Assembly: GCF_943734655.1 (NCBI RefSeq)
Contig: NC_071354.1
Coordinates: forward strand, 5,925,001-5,989,000
Length of the DNA: 64,000 nucleotides
Origin: Sabethes cyaneus
Lineage: Eukaryota > Arthropoda > Insecta > Diptera > Culicidae
Direction of reading: 5' to 3'
Position 1 is the first letter of the stretch, and each line of letters opens with the position of its first letter. The notes beneath the pieces are model-generated. The model saw only the letters and a list, made by a program, of their open reading frames with translations. It ran no database searches and had not been told where the DNA came from. Made by a program: the position numbers and the translations under genes. Below are positions 11,136 through 23,500 of this stretch, in pieces.

Positions 11136-11460
11136 GGTTCACGGTACTTTAGCTTGGACGCATTTTTCTTTAACCCAATTTTCGCTACTTTGAGTTTTAG
11201 TTTGTTCAGCCACCACCACAGATGTTGTTCTGTCGACAATATCCATTTCATTGGCAAAGCAGACGAACTAACTAGATTTGCTGAAGATTGTGCCTGTGTG
11301 TTGCTCCTTTCATAACATCCTGTAATGGCATGTTGAACAGCCCACATGAGGAACCATCACGTTGATAAAGTCCCCTGCGAGGTTAGAATGGCCATGATTT
11401 TACGGTCGATGGTATCATACGCAACTTTGAAATCAATGAAATAATTGTGCGTTGAATTCG
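11136..11460 (-). mobile_element. Non-LTR RT fragment (RTE-like)
   Basis: The minus strand at 11380-11450 reads FIDFKVAYDTIDRK (RT box A with catalytic Asp). After a deletion, 11140-11300 reads FANEMDIVDRT in a frame matching the FADDIDII box C, with one Asp lost, and then a KTQ..ENW region. Similar RTE boxes are at 36950-37190 and 39751-39930. Dead. Confidence 0.6.
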
Positions 11461-12319
11461 GTATTCATGGACTTTTTGGAGGATCTGCCGCAGCAAGAAT
11501 GTTTGATTTGATTTGCGTGATAAATGATAGGATGTCAATAGTTCAATATATGAGTAGCTTACTGCGTCTACACGTCAGAACAGAACAGTTCATAGTGCAG
11601 GCGATTCCCGTGCCGGGTCGTAGCTATCCCTGGGATTAAACTCTTGGATTCTCCTATAAGAATCCTGCATCTATAAGCAAGGTATTTGTGCGATGTCTGA
11701 TTCGCACTAGCACTAAGATTCGCCCAAGACTTACCGCTTCGGATGACTGCGAACGACTGGCAGAGTGCCGGCTGCTTAGTAATTAGCACTATCGACGCGA
11801 CTGGAATGTCGGCGATACCGATGGCTGCTGACACGATAGCGAACCGAACGCATGGTATTCGTCGCGATATTAGCCCGGGGCATCATTGCAAAGAGCTGTA
11901 TGATGCTCGCTCCTATACTACAATAATGCAATGTGATATTATATTCCAGGGATACTCAACCCCCACATCTCCCCTCTTCTTACAAGGTAAAATGTGATGA
12001 AAAAAAATCTGAGGAGTTTTCCAAGCTGGTCAATCAGTTGGCGTATGCCAAGCGAATGAAAACTTGGAGATGGCTTGGAGTTCTCCTCGTCCTGGAAGTC
12101 CTTCGAACCGGGTCTTCATCCCTGTGATCCTTCTCCTACATGGGTGCTGATTGGCCACGCCATTTGAAGACTTGTTTGGTCTGGGAAACATGGCGCTTAC
12201 AGTTCGTCCGTCGTCATCTCCCAGTACCAAACTCCCATTTCTCTCTTCAATGGCCGCATAACGCTGAGTACCAAACCGTTCAATTCTAAGTCATACAGAA
12301 CTATTTTATTTACCTAAAG
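11461..12319. other. No gene recognised
   Basis: Mixed sequence with short open frames on both strands, none with a conserved motif. It lies between the RT fragment and the subterminal array of the hAT-like element and could be the interior of a non-autonomous element. Confidence 0.4.
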
Positions 12320-12585
12320 TCGTACCGAACCATTTTGCCTATCTGTGGTCATACCGAGCCACTTCATTTACTATTGATCATGTCAAACAATTACTCCTTT
12401 TCATTTAACTATGGTCGTACCGAACCATATACTTATACTTTACCAAGCAATGACCGTACCGAATCATTTCATTTGTCAATGGTCGTACCGAACCATTTTG
12501 TCTATCTGTGGTCGTACCGAGCCACTTTATTTAGTAATGATCATGTCAAACAATTATCCTTTTCATTTAACTATGGTCGTACCGG
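12320..12585. repeat. Tandem GTCGTACCG array, two 104-bp units
   Basis: A unit of about 104 bp starting GTCGTACCGAACCATTTTG at 12320 is repeated at 12482 with few differences. Between them are partial units starting with GTCGTACCG or CCGTACCGAA. The array abuts the terminal motif 12590-12603, as subterminal transposase-binding repeats do in hAT elements. The in-frame translation (12335-12643 +) is a by-product of the repeat. Confidence 0.75.
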
Positions 12586-12589
12586 TGGG

Positions 12590-12603
12590 CCAGTCCGCCC
12601 CTG
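12590..12603 (-). repeat. hAT-like terminal repeat, right (CCAGTCCGCCCCTG)
   Basis: Exact inverse of 10822-10835. It joins directly to the C-terminal coding region of the pogo-like transposase, so this element (or one end of it) inserted into the older pogo element. Confidence 0.55.
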
Positions 12604-13235
12604 CTTAGCGGTTTCGAAAACATTGCTAGAAATAGATTTTTGATCTACCTTCTTGGCTTTCTTCAGGTTGCCTATATCCTTCAAAGCCTGCAAGGACTTC
12701 AGCTTATTCCGATAAGGGCTTCCTGTAATATTGCATGCCTTTTCCCTCTTTCTACCACAAACGATTTTTCTGGTTCTTGTTTTCGATAGAGGCATGCTGT
12801 CAGAAGGAGAAACCGTGAGCAAGGTCGATCGCAACGATACAGCGGTCGAAATGGTTTTATTTGCAATACTGCCAATCGAACTGTTCATGTTCTGAGATGA
12901 GCCTGGCTTACAATCCAGAGCGTTGAACTCGGCACGGCAGCTGCATCGTGTTTACTGCTTGAGGGCGCGTTGTCTGAGATTGGATCAGATTCTTGGAGGA
13001 CATCCGTAACATCTGCGGGGGCAAAATCTTTATCTTCGAACACGAATCTGTTCAACGGAACAATGCCGGTTTTACTAAATCCGCTTTGGGCCGTTTTTGC
13101 ATTGGCCGTTTGCATGTATGCAAACCCAAATAGCTCGCTGATTTCGTTAAGGGTAACAACTTTACCAGGATTCGCTTTCAGATAATTTTCGACTGCTTTC
13201 GAAAAAGCAGTTTTCAGTGGTCCCATGAAACTCAC
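12604..13235 (-). mobile_element. pogo/Tigger-like transposase, C-terminal part
   Basis: Two minus-strand frames. 12885-13235 has SFMGPLKTAFSKAVENYL, then VTLNEISELFGFAY and the GFSKTGIVPLNRFVF block found downstream of the DDE domain in insect pogo-type transposases. 12604-12888 has KREKACNITGSPYRNKL, the usual basic C-terminal tail. A frameshift near 12890 separates them. The last Asp/Glu of the catalytic triad would lie upstream, where a microsatellite-associated deletion has occurred. Confidence 0.75.
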
Positions 13236-13268
13236 ATCTATTTATTTATTTATTTATTTATTTATTTA
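13236..13268. repeat. (TTTA)n microsatellite
   Basis: About eight ATTT repeats sit where the transposase coding sequence jumps from NSWFEHFL (13270-13310 side) to SFMGPLKT (13235 side), so repeat growth and a coding deletion coincide. Confidence 0.85.
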
Positions 13269-13889
13269 GCAGGAGCAGGAAATGCTCGAACCAAGAATTA
13301 AATTCGATCATTGTCATCCACCCAGATGAGTTGCAAACAAAAAGCGTGTCCGGAGGGGCACCTTTTTTAGGACCTCGGTCAGTCGAGCTCTAGGGAATAT
13401 CATCATCGGCGGAATGAAGCATCCGGAAGCAGACATGCAAATGCATGCTGTAGATAATAGCCCTCTCTCAGCAGTTGTTACCGATCCGACTTGTCGCCGA
13501 CCCTTCAAAGCAAGGCAAGGCCGTGGGTTTCAACCGTCATTAGACATTACCCTTCTTTATCGACAGACTTCGCAGCCGGCTGTTAGAGTACCTGAAAATT
13601 ACGGGGCCAGTGTAATAATCCTACTGACTCTATCTAGCAAGCACCGCCTAGCCGAGATTCGAACATATGACGACTAGCTTGTTAGACCAGCATCGTACCT
13701 CGAAGCTAACTGGGCGATTGCTACCCTTCAAAGCAAGCACCTTGGATCTTTTTGTTTGCACCTAAAAACAACATGAAACCTAATTTAACCGGATTTTAAC
13801 TTAGGACAATATTGCTCAAATTACGATAAGCACGAATGTTTCGTCGACGTTGAATGTTCTGCTTGCAGCAAAGTTGCCTTCCGCCATCG
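13269..13889 (-). mobile_element. pogo/Tigger-like transposase, DDE core, split by a SINE
   Basis: Reading the minus strand: FNVDET (about 13845-13862) gives the first catalytic Asp; a KVLALKGRRQVGSV string is reconstituted across the SINE 13515-13722; then TAERGLLSTACICMSASGCF, PPMMIFPRARLTEVL, and a WMT..IEFNSWFEHFL block at 13270-13320 in a shifted frame. This is the DDE core of a pogo-type transposase. The SINE, a frameshift in the APPDTLF region and the microsatellite make it non-functional. Confidence 0.75.
13515..13722 (-). repeat. tRNA-derived SINE with 15-bp target-site duplication
   Basis: ACCCTTCAAAGCAAG occurs at 13500-13514 and 13723-13737, flanking a 208-bp insert. In the minus orientation the insert begins TAGCAATCGCCCAGTTAGCT, then has a D-arm-like TTCGAGGTACGATGCTGGTC and a B box GTTCGAATCTC about 45 bases on, followed by an unrelated body. 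Removing insert plus one duplication restores the transposase frame. The minus-strand tail is short and not poly-A. Confidence 0.82.
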
Positions 13890-15392
13890 CACTATGGGCC
13901 AGAAATCAAAATTTCGGGACAAAAATATTTGCGGTTAAACGGCATGTCTCAGCTCAATGTGGCCTTCGGCAACTTTTTGAATAAAAAATTGATGCATATA
14001 TTGAAAGGGTCGTCCAATATTTAAGCGTTACTTAAACAACAATTTAAGTAATAACTTTTTGAGTAAACTTTTTTTCACCTTTCTGGTTTCAAAATATCAA
14101 AGATAAACCAATTTCAAGTAATTTTTCTGAAGATATCAAACTTCTACCTTTTACCCATTTTCAGCAATAGACCTTTGTTAATAAACGACCCCTCGAATCA
14201 CAATTCTTCTTGTAACATGTTTATTTCAACAGACAGTTCAATGTGATGTTCTAGAAAATATTTTGCGCATAAAAGAGGAATATTTTTGCAGAAGACTGTT
14301 TTGCTTTAAATGCATTAATTAATAAGATATAACTGATTTTAGGTTAAAAACCATCTGATGAAAAATCCGAATATCTTAGCCATCTGCAAGTATCTGCAAT
14401 TAGTTTGCATACCATTTTGTAAGGAATTATTAAAGCTATCTACCCAAATGTGTATTTCAGAGAATACCTGGGAATATCATCGCTGGGAATACCTGGGAAT
14501 AGTGCGGATTTTTTTTTCATACATTTTATAACTTAATAAATATGCATCCTAGCGTCAAACAGTCTTCACAGAAAATATGTATTTCAGCATACTGAATAAC
14601 TTTGTAGAACATTTTAAAGCAATAAAATAATCGTGTAAAAAGTTTCTGAGTGTAATTGATTTTTAAGTGGTCTTTTTTAACACATCATTATATTTCGCAA
14701 CCAGTAAGAGATAGATAGTTACTTTATTCAGCAAAGTTGCTTATTTTAGTATGTTCTGCAACTTTTGGAGAAAAAACTTTTTTTTTAAATTATTTAAGAA
14801 AACAAAAGTTTGTATCACCCTAAAGGTGAATTCATGGTCACCCTAATAATGCAGCAAGATGCGCTATATTTTATAATTTTACTTCTCCGAAGACACCACC
14901 CTTGAAAAAATACACATTTTTCATCAGAGGGTATTTAGCCTAAAAACAGTTATATCTTATTAATTAATACAGAAAAAGCAAAACAGTCTTCACCAAAAAT
15001 ATTCCTCTTTTATGCACAAAATGTTGTCTTGAACATCACATTGAGCTGTCTTTTGAAATAAATATGTTTCAAGAAGAAATGTGATTCGAGGGGTCGTTTA
15101 TAAACAAAGGTCTATTGCTGAAAATGGGTAAAAGGTAGAAGTTTGATATCTTCAGAAAAATTACTTGAAATTGGTTTATCTTTAATATTTTGAAACCAAA
15201 ACGGTGAAAAAAAGTTCACTCAAAAATTTATTACTTAAATTATTGTTATAGTAACACCTAAATATTGGACGACCCCTTCAAAAGATGCATCATTTTTTCA
15301 TTCAAAAAGTTGCCGAAGACCACATTGAGCTGAGGCATGCCGTTTAACCGCAAATATATTTGTCCCGAAATTTTAATTTCTGGCCCATAGTG
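13890..15392. mobile_element. Transib-like non-autonomous element, long inverted repeats, CATCG duplication
   Basis: The insert starts CACTATGGGCC (13890) and ends GGCCCATAGTG (15392). CATCG is duplicated on both sides (13885-13889, 15393-15397). The two ends are complementary for about 480 bp with scattered mismatches (13890-14370 versus 14915-15392). A CACWATG terminus with a 5-bp duplication is the published signature of Transib transposons, the relatives of RAG1. The 540-bp middle is AT-rich with no open frame, so it needs a transposase in trans. It lies in the pogo-like transposase, whose coding resumes on each side. Confidence 0.8.
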
Positions 15393-15904
15393 CATCGTCT
15401 GGACCAAAACATCAAAAAATTATTGACCGCTACCCGATTGAAGCCATATAATCGAGCCGCTGAGGTTGCCTCTGGAGCACACAACGAAAGTTCCGGATAA
15501 CGCTTTCGGAAGCCACGCAGCCAATCCCAGCCAGCTGACTGTTTTTTGGTGTTGAACACAAGGGCTTTTCCGTTTTTCTTCGCCAGCTGATATGCGAGGC
15601 TTCTGATTTCACGGGTAGTAATACCGTAGCATCGTACTTCCATTTCCAAAATATGATTCACTAGGTTTTGTTCTTCAGCAGGAGTGAAAACGGTCTTGAA
15701 AGAACCGATTTGGAACACTTCAGACCCCGATATTGCCGCTTCATATCTCTTCACATACCGAGCTAGCGTCTGCTCTGGAATCCCGTGGTACTTGGCCGCT
15801 TGTTTCGTGGATGTTCCGTCTCGCCTTACAGTGGTCAAGACCGCTTGTAGGGCCGTTTTTGACCAATTCTGTCTTCTGGAATTCCTTTTATATGTACGCA
15901 CCAT
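15393..15904 (-). mobile_element. pogo/Tigger-like transposase, N-terminal DNA-binding part
   Basis: Start ATG at 15902-15904, chosen because the protein then begins MVRTYKRNSRRQNW as in psq-type pogo transposases. The first 60 residues form a pipsqueak-type HTH (AALQAVL-like, STKQAAKYHGIPEQTLARYV). A CENP-B-like second HTH follows (FTPAEEQNLVNHILEMEVR, then GWDWLRGFRKRYPELSL). A one-base deletion in a T run (about 15416-15424) shifts the frame shortly before the Transib-like insertion. The gene continues at 13889. Confidence 0.85.
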
Positions 15905-15916
15905 CACTATAAACAA

Positions 15917-17556
15917 GCACTGACGAGATGAACAAGAAAATTGACAAGCCTACTAAGATGAATTTGAGATTAGTTTATTCGACATAGTGTGCTCGTTTCA
16001 CCCCACATAGAAGTGCTCATCTCGCGCCTAGTCAATTAGTTAAAGTAAAAACGAGTTGTTACACTGATTACAGTTTAAAATCAAAACTTTAACGAAGGTG
16101 AAATGTGAGGTATAATGCATACATCATGTTGCAGTGTTCGCATAATTGATTAAAATGTTTAAACGATTGTAAAAGCTTATTTGGTAGTGCTCCAAAATTA
16201 TAAGTTTTTCATCGTTTGAGAACCACTTTAAGTTTTTTAATATATCTCCGTGTTTTAAAAGGAGAGATCACTATCGTTTTGAAAAATAGATACTGTAGTA
16301 CCTACAGTAATGTATTGCGTATCATGTTTTATTACAAATTTCGTACTTTCGCAGAAAAAATGGTGCCCATTTCGCCCCGCGTGCTCATTATGCCCATAAT
16401 CCCTATCGCATGGCACACTGTGAGGTACAATACATATGTAGAATATTTTTTGTAGAGACAGTTGTACAATATTGGAAACTGTAAATTTGTGTATCCATTC
16501 TATGATATCATAACCGAGTTACAAATATTTTGGAATAGTTTTCGATAAAAAAGCAGGAGTGCAAAAAAGTCACTTTTTACGCGACTTCAGAGAAAACTTG
16601 GAATCTATCCCTCGCGTAAAAAGGGAATCGAGTCTATATCAAAATAGTTCAAAAGATGCATTGGGACGAAACCTGGGTCCACTTTCTTTTTTTCAAATAA
16701 AATATGCATATTCATTTTGATACCATTACAATGGTTTTTCCATCCTTTGTTGCTTCATCACAGGCAGGCTTCGTTTTAATCAGCAAACACACACGAACGA
16801 CACACCAGTAGGTACAACTTCCCATCACATGAAATATCCTGCCCAGGAGGATATCCGATTGACAGCAATTAGTCGCTCTCAAGGTGGTTTTCCGAAGGGG
16901 GAGAGCTAAAACGTTGCGTTCGTTAAGTGTTTCGTTGTGCTTTTTCCGAGCTGCAGCTGCAGCTGCAACCAGCTTCTTGCTGCAGAATTGTCACGGAAAG
17001 TATAGTTCTTTTTTCGCGACTTTGTGAGATGCGAGAAAACTATGTTGGTGTAAAACAACAAAAAAAAATCACTTACCATGCCATCCACTTGTGTCCGTTG
17101 CCTACTTCGATCGTAGGCTACAGAACCGTTGTTGGTAAAGGATGGCTTTTACGTTTGCACGTTTGTTGAATGATGGTCGAATAATTTTTGTTGATTTCTG
17201 TTTGCTGTGTAAAACGAACCATTTGCTCCATTAGAATATTTTGGTGCCAACGTGGTAACAGAATCATCAGGCGGAGATTTAATCTAATTATATTTTATCG
17301 TCCTGAATTTTGAACGGGTTCCAAAATCTTAGTACGGACAGCAAGCGATACGACCGACGACTGGCTCATAGACTGGAACAATATACCTAGCAGGAATAGG
17401 CAGACCGAACAATCCTCGCCTTTTTCCGGAATCAATTGAAAATAAATCCAAATCGAGGGAAATTTAATTTAGCTAATTCCTACAGCCAGGTCCAGGTCGG
17501 ATTTCCTTATTGATTGTTACGGTTTTTCTTCTCTTCGACTGGGTGTCTTCTTTCAG
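15917..17556. other. Non-coding interval upstream of the first visible kinase exon
   Basis: AT-rich sequence. The minus-strand 5' flank of the pogo-like element occupies the first few hundred bases. CTCGTTTCACCCCACATAGA (about 15987) and CCCATTTCGCCCCGCGTGCT (about 16366) are similar short blocks that may be its terminal region. CTGCAG repeats lie at 16950-16970. No splice-flanked coding segment matching the kinase N-lobe was found. The interval from about 16700 is presumably BRSK intron. Confidence 0.5.
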
Positions 17557-20500
17557 CCATCGTGATCTGAAACCGGAAAATCTGCTGCTAGACGACAAGA
17601 ACAACATCAAAATTGCGGACTTCGGAATGGCGTCACTGCAGCCGGCCGGATCGATGCTGGAAACGTCCTGTGGGTCTCCGCACTACGCCTGTCCGGAAGT
17701 GATTCGGGTAATTCACAGCATTTCTCCGATTCGTTCGAACTTGCAGACAATGAACGTTTTCGATTTTTCAGGGTGAAAAATACGACGGCCGACGGGCGGA
17801 CGTGTGGTCCTGTGGGGTCATCCTGTACGCTTTGCTGGTCGGTGCGTTACCCTTCGACGATGACAACCTGCGGCAACTGCTGGAGAAGGTGAAACGGGGA
17901 GTGTTTCACATTCCGCACTTCGTACCGCCCGACTGTCAGAGTCTGCTGAAAGGCATGATCGAGGTGAACCCGGAGAAGCGACTGACGGTAGGTTATGATA
18001 GATTTTTTGGTTAACTATCTTCTAATATGTTTATTCACAGTTATCGGAGATCAACAAGCACCCTTGGGTAACCGCTGGCGGCAAGGGAGAACTGGAACTC
18101 GAGCTACCAATGATGGAAGTCGTTCAAACACATGTCATTCCCAATGCCTCCGCCGTCGATACGGATGTGTTGAATGCAATATGCTCGCTAGGTTGCTTCA
18201 AGGAAAAAGATAAACTAATACAGGAGCTGTTGAGCCCAAAGTAAGCAAATCTTCCAGAATGATAGGTTCCAACCTCAGTGCTGAACAATTGTTTCTCTTT
18301 GATTCTTTCAGCCACAACACGGAAAAAGTTATCTATTTTCTACTGCTGGATCGGAAACGACGGCGTCCGGCAGTAGAGGACGACGAGGATGTACTTAGGC
18401 CGCGGAACGACATCATCGAAATAGCCGATCCACCCCGGAAACGGCTCGACACCTGTAGGATCAACGGTAGCAGTGGCCTTGCCTATGGTCAGATTAGCGA
18501 AGGATCGCCGATGACTTCGCGAAGGCAAACATTTAACAATGGCCGCAGTCACAGCGGCAGTAGCCGACGCTCGCCCTCGTCCGTTCCACTGTCGCGCAGC
18601 TCATATCAAAGTCCGACCCGTGGAGTGGTCATAAACTCCAGTCAACCACTTAGTGAGAGTTTTACCGTTTGTCCCAAATTTTATGATTACTTATCGACTT
18701 TCATTTCAGCTCAACTACACCCTCCATCCTCGCCGAACTCTGTAGTGAATAGACACGCCAATTATGCCAGCAGAGACCGCAAGTCACAGCTTATCGATCC
18801 TGCTTCCCCGGTGCACCATCGGGCGAACTCAGGTCCCGCAATTACGGTGGGACTTTTCTCGGAAACGGACTCCAACAATAGTAAGCCTCCGTTTAATTGC
18901 CATGTTACCGACAAACAAACAAGAAACACTTCTTTCGCAGTGACATCCTCGATCAACGCCATTCCGGGATCACCCATTTTGGGAAGCCCACAACTCGCCG
19001 GAGTAACCGCTGGACAAGGGCAAATGTGGAAAACAAGGCTAACAAACATTAAGAACAGCTTCCTGGGAAGTCCAAAGTTCCATCGGAGGAAATTGCAAAG
19101 TAGAACTTTTTACCATTCTTTTTGCTGCTTCTTTTTGATGCTATGTTAATTTACAGTTTCCACTGAAGAAGTTCATCTCACGCCGGAGTCGTCGCCTGAG
19201 CTGACGAAAAAATCGTGGTTCGGAAATCTAATGACTACGGAGAAGGACGAAACATTTACGGTGTTGGTCAAGGGGAGACCCCTGGCGACGGTGAAAGCCC
19301 AGCTTATCCATGCTTTCCTATCGGTAAGAGTTTAGGTCAAACGTTAAGCCGTACCTTCTAACCCCCCTTTTTGTTTGATTCATTCACAGATGACCGAACT
19401 GTCACACAGCGTCCTTTCGCCGATGTCGTTTCGTGTGGAGTACAAGCGGGGCGGCACAGGGCCGACCATGTTCCAGCGGCACGTACGGATACAAGTGGAC
19501 ATCAATACGATCTGCAAGCAAGGCGATGTGAACGATATGTTGTTCGCCATCACGTTCACCCTGATCTCCGGCAATATTCGACGTTTCCGGCGCATCTGCG
19601 AACACATCCAAGCGCAGGTCTACTCGAAACGCTACCCGGCACTAACCAGTCCGACCAATCAGCTCAACAATAAGGTTTCCACGAGTTCGGTCGCCGAGAG
19701 CATATCGTGCGGGTCGGATTCGAGCGATCGGGTGAACTACAATAAGCACGTAAGTATAGTCAGTGCGTTTGAGGAGAAGTTACGCGCAAATTTTAATATC
19801 GCTATTTGATTAACTCCGTAGCAAGAGTCGGACATTGAGACGGAAACCTTCTACGATAACAGCAGCATTGGAAAGGCGAGACGATCTTCGGCTACGTCCT
19901 CTAACAAGAATTCCGTCTCGTCGGACGAGATCGAGATTAAAACCGTGCGATCAAGGTGAGTCAACAGATTTTTTGCCCGGATATGCTGGGGTTTTTATTT
20001 TTACCAAGAATGAGCGTAAAATCCTTGATAAATTTTAATAGATTGATTAGGAAAATTCAAGCGCGTAAACTGTTTGATTAAATTAAAAAGGGAACTGGAC
20101 AGAAAGTCTGCTGAACATGTGATAGGCTAATTTAACTAGAACGATTCATTCCACCAGCTACTCCGCATATGGGTGGAGCATGGGAGAGAATGGTATAAAC
20201 AGTCAAAGAAACGGCGATGGTGTTAGATGATAAACAAAAGCTAACGAACGAACTGCTTCTCACTAATACTTTGACTGAAGAATAGGACATGATAAATACG
20301 AGGCCTTCGACCCACGTATCAAATAACCCAATAGATCTGGAAGCGCTTACTCCGAACCACCTCCTGCGAGGAACGATGGAGGTCCCAGATTTCGATATGG
20401 TTGGAACAACAAAATCAGTTGAAGTTTTGCTTGAAGTAAGTTGAAAATGTGGAGACAGACAAACGCTTAAGGAGCCTGTACAAGAATACCCGGATGAACC

Positions 20501-23500
20501 AAAAAGATTCGTGTGAAGGAATCCTGCAAAGGATTCGCACAGATTGCCTTGCTTTAGAACCAGGACTCTCACATGACAATCCAACAGTTGAATCCCCGGG
20601 ATATTTACAACTCCTAAGCATCCTCTAGATTCTAAAAAACAGGAATCCTGGTATATTAGTAAGGGTATGCTGACGAAATAGGATATTGTATAGTTATAGT
20701 TGACGGTCGTTTTCGGTGAAATTCGTGAACAAAAATGTTATACCTCATTCGATCATTCTTTCTTAATTTCTGGTCCCATAAACTAGGAATTTTATCAAAA
20801 GGGAAATCTTCGGAAGAAGGTGCTACCTTTTCAGGAGCAGCATGAGCTTTACTGCCTTCCATGACCCGACATAAAGAGAAGGAAAACCTAGTCACAAACG
20901 AGCGCAAGGTGGAAGCAGTGATGAGCATCTCTACGGCGGTATAATAGAAGGAAACGGAACGAGCCATTGCCGATAATGCAAGAGTACGGTTTTCCGAATA
21001 AACTGACGCTGCTGATCAAAGCTACCAAAGGAAGCTATCAAAGGAGTGATGTGTTTTGGGGGCACTATCGAAACCCTTCGAATTGCACAGAGGGTTGCGG
21101 CTAAATCGCTATTGAAGGTGTGATCTAGCGAGCGGCCATCGAAACGGGAGGATCTTCAGCTAAAGTAGCCAACTCCTTGCCTTCCCAGAGAACTTCGGCA
21201 TCATTACTAGAAAACTTGGGACAGCGGAGGCAATCTAAACCAGATTACAACCGGAGGCTAAGAGGAATGGGTTATAAATCAATGCTTCGAAAATCAAATA
21301 TATGGTTGGAAGAGTCTCCAGAGAAAATAACGTTCACCTCCCACGGACAGTGACTATTGACGGCGATGAGCTCAATAATACGAGTAAGAAGGTTAAACGA
21401 CGCTTCCCATCGCAAGACACGCCGGACGACTCTGCAGTGAAATCCGTTCTCTTCACGAGCCGCACCGGCACCAGGAATAGAGGGGCTCAACGTGCTAGAT
21501 GGCTCGACCAGGTTGAAGCCGACTTGCGTGTATCGGGACACGCAATGAATTGGCGGCGAGTAGCCCAGGAGCGAGTACAGTGGAGAGGATTTTTGATACG
21601 GCAAGAGTTACCCCGGCTCTCGGCTGGTAGAATAAGGAAGAAGTAAGCCTTCTAAACCCAAGACGTTTATAAAGCCAAGGCTTTGCTTTTACTCCGAATC
21701 ACCTCATGCCAGAAACGATTAAGGCCCCAGATTTCGATATGCTTGGAACAACAAAATCAGCTGAAGTTTTGCGAGATGAGCATCTCTTACACTTACGGCT
21801 TGTTGGTCGATTATAAATTTGTGACATTGTATAGAACTTAAGTACTCACATTAGCGAACATGAAATACGCGTATATACGAATGTTGCACTCATTTATTAA
21901 CCTGAAAATTTCTGAAACAGCTGGAGGATTGGAACTTTCCGGAGAATCCGAAAACTATGCCGAAAAATAACAATTGGTAAAGTTACTCCGATTGCCCTAT
22001 ACCGTAGAGCGTAGATCATATATTTCGATTAATTTTCTCATCCTCTTCAAAATTCAAGCGCATAGCTTGAGAATAAGCTGGCATTTAAACCACAAGGCCG
22101 TTGTTTTTCCTGTTATACATGAATGATGTGAACTTTGTCCTGAATTGTTGAACAAAATCTTACGCTGACGAACTGAAGCTATACTACAAACGATTCCGAT
22201 GTCTCGATCGCTAGTTGGCGCTTAATTTTGAACCATCAAGGGTAGCACGTATCAGCCTAGTCACTTTTGTTGGAAAATCATATTCAACATAATCCACCAC
22301 AACTCATTTCGTTTAACTGAATCGTACATAGTCTTAAAGTCTATTTTATATTTTTTTTGAGTGTTTGAATGATTGTTCGACCATCCAATTGGCCATGACT
22401 GTTCGACTCTCCCATTGTTTCACCTTCAGCACACAGTCAGGTATTCCGCAGAATGGATTTGGACCCGTGAATTGAGAGTTAGAGCTATAAGTTCATTCCC
22501 CTCATTACCGCAATGACCAGGAACCCAGTATAAATTTACCGAGTTCACTTAACTTAGTTGCCGTAAGAAGCAAATGCAATCCCAGACAATTTTTTATAAG
22601 CATTTAAACGCTTTAAAGGCTTTTAGTGCCGTTTGGCTGTCACAGAAAATGCAGATATTAGCATGTCTGTCCTATATCCTTTTAAGACAGACGTTTGTAC
22701 ATTCTATTATAACTGCTATCTTTGCCTGGAAGACTGTTGGCCAGTCTCCCATAACTACGGATATTCTTGTTCTGGGGCTGGGGTGCTGGAGTACCCGTTT
22801 TGAATCCCATTTTTGACTCGTCGGTAAAGAACTTGATTGAACCACTGCAAACGCTAGGTCCCCCCCTATCCCATACTGAACGTGAGGGTTCGTTTACCGT
22901 GTATGGTATGGGATGTCATAGTTGGTTCTATCTTCCATCCAATGACTGTTCATTTCCGCAACTGGACCAACAGGTAGAAGATTTAGGATACTCAAGTGGC
23001 CGGTTTTATCCCCGTCGAGGATTGTCTTCAATCGTTTAAGTGTTAGGGCGCTTTTCTTAACCTCTAACTGAATATGTTGATTCAGTTTTTGGAGCGTCTT
23101 ATTAGAATACGAAACCTAGCATTAAATTGGATAAGTTTTCTTCTTTTTTAATTTTATGTTGATTCAGGCTCAGGGGTAACAAGTGAGGGATAGCCTCTCA
23201 AGCCTTTAAAGGTGTGCTTTTCATTGATCCTGTTATGGCCATACATGCTAATCGTTGAAGTTTGTTCAAATTTTTAATAGCTGTGGCTTCCTTAGTTTTT
23301 GGTCACCATTTTAGAACATACCCATAGCCTATGGGCCACAGGACAGTGATTTCCTTGCTAATTATTGAATTTAAGTGTTCGTTCTAAGATAGTTTAACGC
23401 CTAGGATTACTCTAAGATATTTAACTGAAACGCTACATTTAATTTTTTCTTCCCCAAGATGTAAAGACTGTAATTTCAGTTTCTTCTTTCTTGATGCAGA

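Noticed and set aside
10822..12603. A single complete hAT element spanning both CAGGGGCGGACTGG ends
   Set aside because: The 8-bp flanks differ and the interior holds RT and other debris, so a single insertion is not shown; only the terminal motifs are annotated.
12335..12643. Plus-strand 102-aa ORF with repeated GRTEP units
   Set aside because: It only reflects the 104-bp GTCGTACCG tandem repeat.
18340..19611. Minus-strand ORFs opposite the kinase exons
   Set aside because: Antisense shadows in GC-rich coding exons with clean splice signals on the plus strand.
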